Part shown: positions 6,068 through 8,451 of the stretch, in pieces
Numbering within the stretch: the stretch's first letter is position 1
Layout of the letters: each line of letters opens with the position of its first letter
Assembly (NCBI GenBank): GCA_036752465.1
Contig: DAIOSQ010000085.1
Location: 1 to 8,451 of the forward strand
Length of the DNA: 8,451 bases
Direction: 5' to 3'
Origin: DAIOSQ01 sp036752465
Lineage (GTDB): Bacteria > Pseudomonadota > Gammaproteobacteria > Legionellales > Legionellaceae
Position numbers and translations under genes: made by a program
Notes under the pieces: model-generated
Seen by the model: the letters and a program-made list of their open reading frames with translations, nothing else
The model's database searches: none
What the model was told of the DNA's origin: nothing

Positions 6068-7341
6068 CAGGGATTAACCGTGTCCTGGTGACCGGGCTTA
6101 GTGCGGTCACTGCATCCGGCTTGACTGCTGATGACACTTGGCGTTCTATTCTTGCCGGGCATTCTGGCATTGCACCCATTACCGGCGCGGATTTGACCGA
6201 TTGGACGCATGTGTTAGGTGGCGAGTTGAAAGATTTTAAACCAGCGCAGTCGCTACCGGATCGCAAATGGTTAAAAATGGTCTCCAGGCAGGATGTCTTA
6301 GGCATTCATGCGGCGATGCAGGCCATTCACCACAGTGAGCTATTACACCATCGAGAGGGCCTAGCTTCGGTTGAAGAGTTTAACGACGATACGGCAGTTT
6401 TTGTTGGGTCTCCTGGCAATAAGTACTTTCAACAGTATGACTTTTTACCATTGATCGCCAAAACCGATGGCAACATGTCCGCTTTTGCACGTCAGCTTTT
6501 TGACGAAGTACACCCCATGTGGTTGCTGCGCATATTGCCGAATAATGTCTTGGCTTATGTCGGCATTGCCTGTGGCTTCAAAGGGGTTAACCATAATATA
6601 ACCAATCATGCCGTCGGTGGGATGCAGGCGATCATAGAAGCGTATCATGCCATCAAACATGGCCAGGCCAAGCGCGCAGTGGTGGTTGCCTATGATATTG
6701 GCATTGAGCCGCAGGCGCTGTTTTATTATGAAAAGTTGGGGGTGCTGAGCCCGCACGACCTTAAACCTTTTGATGCGGCGCATGATGGTACAATTCTAGC
6801 CGAAGGCGCAGCTGCTTTGATTTTGGAAAGTGAAGCCAGTGCTGATGCGCGGCAGGCGCACTGTTATGCGGAGATCGTGGGTGGTCAGTCGTGTACTGAA
6901 AATCAAGGGGTCTTTGCAATTGAAGCAGAAGGTGAGAGTCTGACAGCACTGCTGCAAGCTTTGTTAGCCAAGCAAGGCCTGGTTGCCGATGATGTCGGTC
7001 TGGTGGTGGCGCATGGCAATGGTAATCAAAAATCAGATATCAGTGAAGCTATGGCGATCAACGCAACTTTTGCGCACAAGGCGGTACCGGTGACCGCATT
7101 TAAGTGGTCTACAGGACATAGCTTGTGTGCCTCAGGTGTGGTCGATGCCGTGTTGGCCACCTATGCATTGCAACACAACATCATACCAGGCATAGCTAAT
7201 CTCGATACATTGGCTTCTGCTTGTGGTCGCCTAGATGTTGCGCAGCAAAGCCGTGCTTGGTCATCGGCTGCGCGCAGAGCATTGCTTATCAATCGTGGTT
7301 TCGCCAGCATGAATGCTTGTTTATTGTTGCAAGGCGTCTGA
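6064..7341 (+). CDS. Ketosynthase-like partner lacking the active-site Cys
   Basis: This 425-residue protein has the full KAS II fold: NRVLVTGLSAVTASGL at the N-terminus, an AHGNGN version of the first His motif (His317) and STGHSL for the second (His352). At the nucleophile position, where the neighbour has T-A-C-A-S-G-G, it has T-N-H-A-V-G-G (180-186), so His182 replaces the catalytic Cys. The C-terminal SFGFGGSN loop is also altered to NRGFASMN (410-417). It therefore cannot load an acyl group in the usual way. Chain-length factors (KS-beta) of type II polyketide synthases likewise lack the Cys, pair with an active KS, and are encoded directly after it with overlapping codons. By analogy I infer a heterodimer with the preceding ketosynthase that sets chain length or decarboxylates malonyl-ACP. 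GGAG (6050-6053) is a ribosome site 10 nt before the ATG. Confidence 0.85.
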   Translation: MTGINRVLVTGLSAVTASGLTADDTWRSILAGHSGIAPITGADLTDWTHVLGGELKDFKPAQSLPDRKWLKMVSRQDVLGIHAAMQAIHHSELLHHREGLASVEEFNDDTAVFVGSPGNKYFQQYDFLPLIAKTDGNMSAFARQLFDEVHPMWLLRILPNNVLAYVGIACGFKGVNHNITNHAVGGMQAIIEAYHAIKHGQAKRAVVVAYDIGIEPQALFYYEKLGVLSPHDLKPFDAAHDGTILAEGAAALILESEASADARQAHCYAEIVGGQSCTENQGVFAIEAEGESLTALLQALLAKQGLVADDVGLVVAHGNGNQKSDISEAMAINATFAHKAVPVTAFKWSTGHSLCASGVVDAVLATYALQHNIIPGIANLDTLASACGRLDVAQQSRAWSSAARRALLINRGFASMNACLLLQGV

Positions 7342-8300
7342 TGCCAGATGATCGCAGCTTGGCGCAACAAATTGCCAAGACCACGGTGACCTGGGTCGGC
7401 CGTTTGATGTATCATTGCCTACCTTATCGCCGGCGAGTCATCCACCAAAATATCGACCAAGTCTATGCTAACCGCCTCACACCGCAACTTAAAACGCATT
7501 TGGCACAAGCTTTTTACTCGCATCTGCTGACTTCGCTCAAAGAAATGTTTCTGCTGCGCTTTATGCGCGAAGCAACATTGCGGGCACGAGTCACGGTGCG
7601 CGGGCATGAGCATTTATTGGCGATTGCTGCTGCCAACAAAGGGGTTTTGATCGTGACAGGCCATTTCGGCAGCTGGGAATTTGCTCCCTTAGGTGGGATT
7701 TTAAATTTTAAGGAATTTCAAGGGCATTTTCATTTCATTAGACGCACGCTGCGCAGCAAACGCATCGAAAAAATCTTATTTCACCGATATTTGCAAGCCG
7801 GGTTACATGTCATTCCTAAACAGCGCGCGTTGGAACAAGTGATGACTGCTTTAGAAAAAAATCATGCGGTGGTATTCGTGCTGGATCAACATGCCTCGGT
7901 CGCAAACAAAGATGGCATTGCGGTAGAATTTTTTGGCAAAGCCGCGGGCACTTATCGTAGCTTGGCCAGTATCGCACGCAACACTGGGATACCGGTGGTC
8001 CCGGCGGCCAGTTACCGATTGAACAATAAGCAACATGTTTTGGAATTTCATGCGCCGATCGTCTGGCAAGAGCATGCCAACAACCAACAGTCGCTCTATT
8101 ATAATACGTTGGCATACAATCAAGCGTTAGAGCGTATTATTTTAGCACATCCTGAACAATGGCTATGGCTACATAAACGGTGGAAGTTAAACTTGGCGCC
8201 GTCCCATCAGCAGGTGCCTGCTGGCGTTACCCCATCCTGTGACTCTGCAGGGCAAGACAGCAAAACTCCATCCTCGCTTATTCCCAAACGGCCTTCGTAG
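7341..8300 (+). CDS. Lipid A-type acyltransferase (LpxL/HtrB family, LpxXL-like)
   Basis: This 319-residue lysophospholipid acyltransferase-family protein probably moves an acyl chain from ACP to a lipid A precursor at the inner face of the inner membrane. The catalytic H-X4-E motif is His108-Glu113 in VTGHFGSWEF. Other family marks are LDQHASVANKDGIAVEFFGK (181-200), IPVVPAASYR (217-226) and the late EQWLWLHKRWK (272-282). The start at 7341 overlaps the preceding stop as TGATG and has AAGGCG at 7331-7336; the frame is open back to 7221 but that part lies inside the ketosynthase-like gene. Residues after ~285 (SHQQVPAGVTPSCDSAGQDS onward) have no family look and are encoded across the end of dapF on the other strand. 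Position at the end of the set mirrors lpxXL. Donor chain and acceptor are inferred. Confidence 0.88.
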   Translation: MPDDRSLAQQIAKTTVTWVGRLMYHCLPYRRRVIHQNIDQVYANRLTPQLKTHLAQAFYSHLLTSLKEMFLLRFMREATLRARVTVRGHEHLLAIAAANKGVLIVTGHFGSWEFAPLGGILNFKEFQGHFHFIRRTLRSKRIEKILFHRYLQAGLHVIPKQRALEQVMTALEKNHAVVFVLDQHASVANKDGIAVEFFGKAAGTYRSLASIARNTGIPVVPAASYRLNNKQHVLEFHAPIVWQEHANNQQSLYYNTLAYNQALERIILAHPEQWLWLHKRWKLNLAPSHQQVPAGVTPSCDSAGQDSKTPSSLIPKRPS

Positions 8301-8451
8301 ACAAATGTTGCCGGACCGGTTGCGCTGATCTGGTGTTGCCCTCCAGGCCAATGGATCTGTAATGCACCACCGGATAGCGCCACCGTCACCGTATCTTGCA
8401 GATGATGAAACAAACGTCCTGCCACCATTGCTGCGATGGCACCGCTGCCAC
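8207..8451 (-). CDS. dapF: Diaminopimelate epimerase, C-terminal part (gene continues beyond the window)
   Basis: This partial frame covers the C-terminal ~81 residues of DapF, which interconverts LL- and meso-diaminopimelate for lysine and peptidoglycan synthesis. At the window edge it reads GSGAIAAMVAGRLF; the two bases left of the preceding codon (GT on the minus strand) fit the catalytic Cys of the family's A-C-G-S-G-A motif. GGALQIHWPGG and the terminal signature TGPATFVYEGRL follow. Family members usually end a few residues after that signature, but here about 25 further residues (GISEDGVLLSCPAESQDGVT and a few more) precede the TGA at 8209-8207. The last 94 nt lie antisense to the end of the acyltransferase gene. 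The ATG at 8428 is internal and not the start. Confidence 0.92.
   Translation of the reverse strand, partial: GSGAIAAMVAGRLFHHLQDTVTVALSGGALQIHWPGGQHQISATGPATFVYEGRLGISEDGVLLSCPAESQDGVTPAGTC

Noticed and set aside
6445..6783. Minus-strand open frame of 112 codons
   Set aside because: It is the antisense of the ketosynthase-like gene, whose frame carries clear family motifs throughout.
7816..8123. Two overlapping minus-strand frames of 90-99 codons
   Set aside because: They are shadows of the acyltransferase gene, with no ribosome site and cysteine-rich compositions unlike real proteins.

Overview
The window looks like a chromosomal segment of a gammaproteobacterium. The pairing of ssb with a YajR-like MFS transporter is typical of that class. 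A very-long-chain fatty acid (VLCFA)/lipid A gene set next to it would fit Legionellales or a relative, whose lipid A can carry C28-type acyl chains. The taxonomic placement is inference from gene content. The core genes are of moderate GC content, while positions ~171-480 are clearly AT-rich.

Layout. (1) 1-212: the 5' part of a citrate synthase gene (gltA), entering from the left and abruptly broken after a Ser-Asp-Phe-Leu-Glu segment at ~170. (2) ~160-390, minus strand: the N-terminal stub of a site-specific integrase, broken at the same point, so two decapitated genes meet head to head. Behind the stub's start lies an AT-rich patch with a perfect 9-bp inverted repeat flanked by 11-bp direct repeats. 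(3) 483-1080, minus strand: ssb with its own promoter, Shine-Dalgarno site and intrinsic terminator. (4) 1062-2450, minus strand: an MFS transporter with a C-terminal soluble domain. (5) 2577-8300, plus strand: six genes reading one way: a FabL-type enoyl-ACP reductase, a specialised acyl carrier protein, a double-hotdog FabZ-like dehydratase, a complete FabF-type ketosynthase, a second ketosynthase lacking the catalytic Cys, and an LpxL-family acyltransferase. The last four are joined by 4-, 4- and 1-nt overlaps. (6) 8207-8451, minus strand: the C-terminal end of dapF, convergent with and overlapping the acyltransferase gene by 94 nt.

How the genes work together. The six-gene set has the same logic, and nearly the same order, as the rhizobial acpXL-fabZXL-fabF2XL-fabF1XL-adh2XL-lpxXL locus, which makes a very long acyl chain on a dedicated ACP and transfers it to lipid A. 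Here the reductase comes first and is an SDR of the FabL type rather than an alcohol dehydrogenase, and no dedicated ketoreductase is visible. The Cys-less ketosynthase directly after an intact one suggests a heterodimer like the KS/chain-length-factor pair of type II polyketide synthases. Assignment to a VLCFA/lipid A product is inference; a polyketide- or polyene-like acyl product is the main alternative.

The most unusual material is the Cys-to-His ketosynthase partner, the asymmetric double-hotdog dehydratase, the ACP with a long insertion, the gltA/integrase breakpoint, and the repeat cluster at 406-465. No RNA genes, CRISPR arrays or complete insertion sequences were seen.
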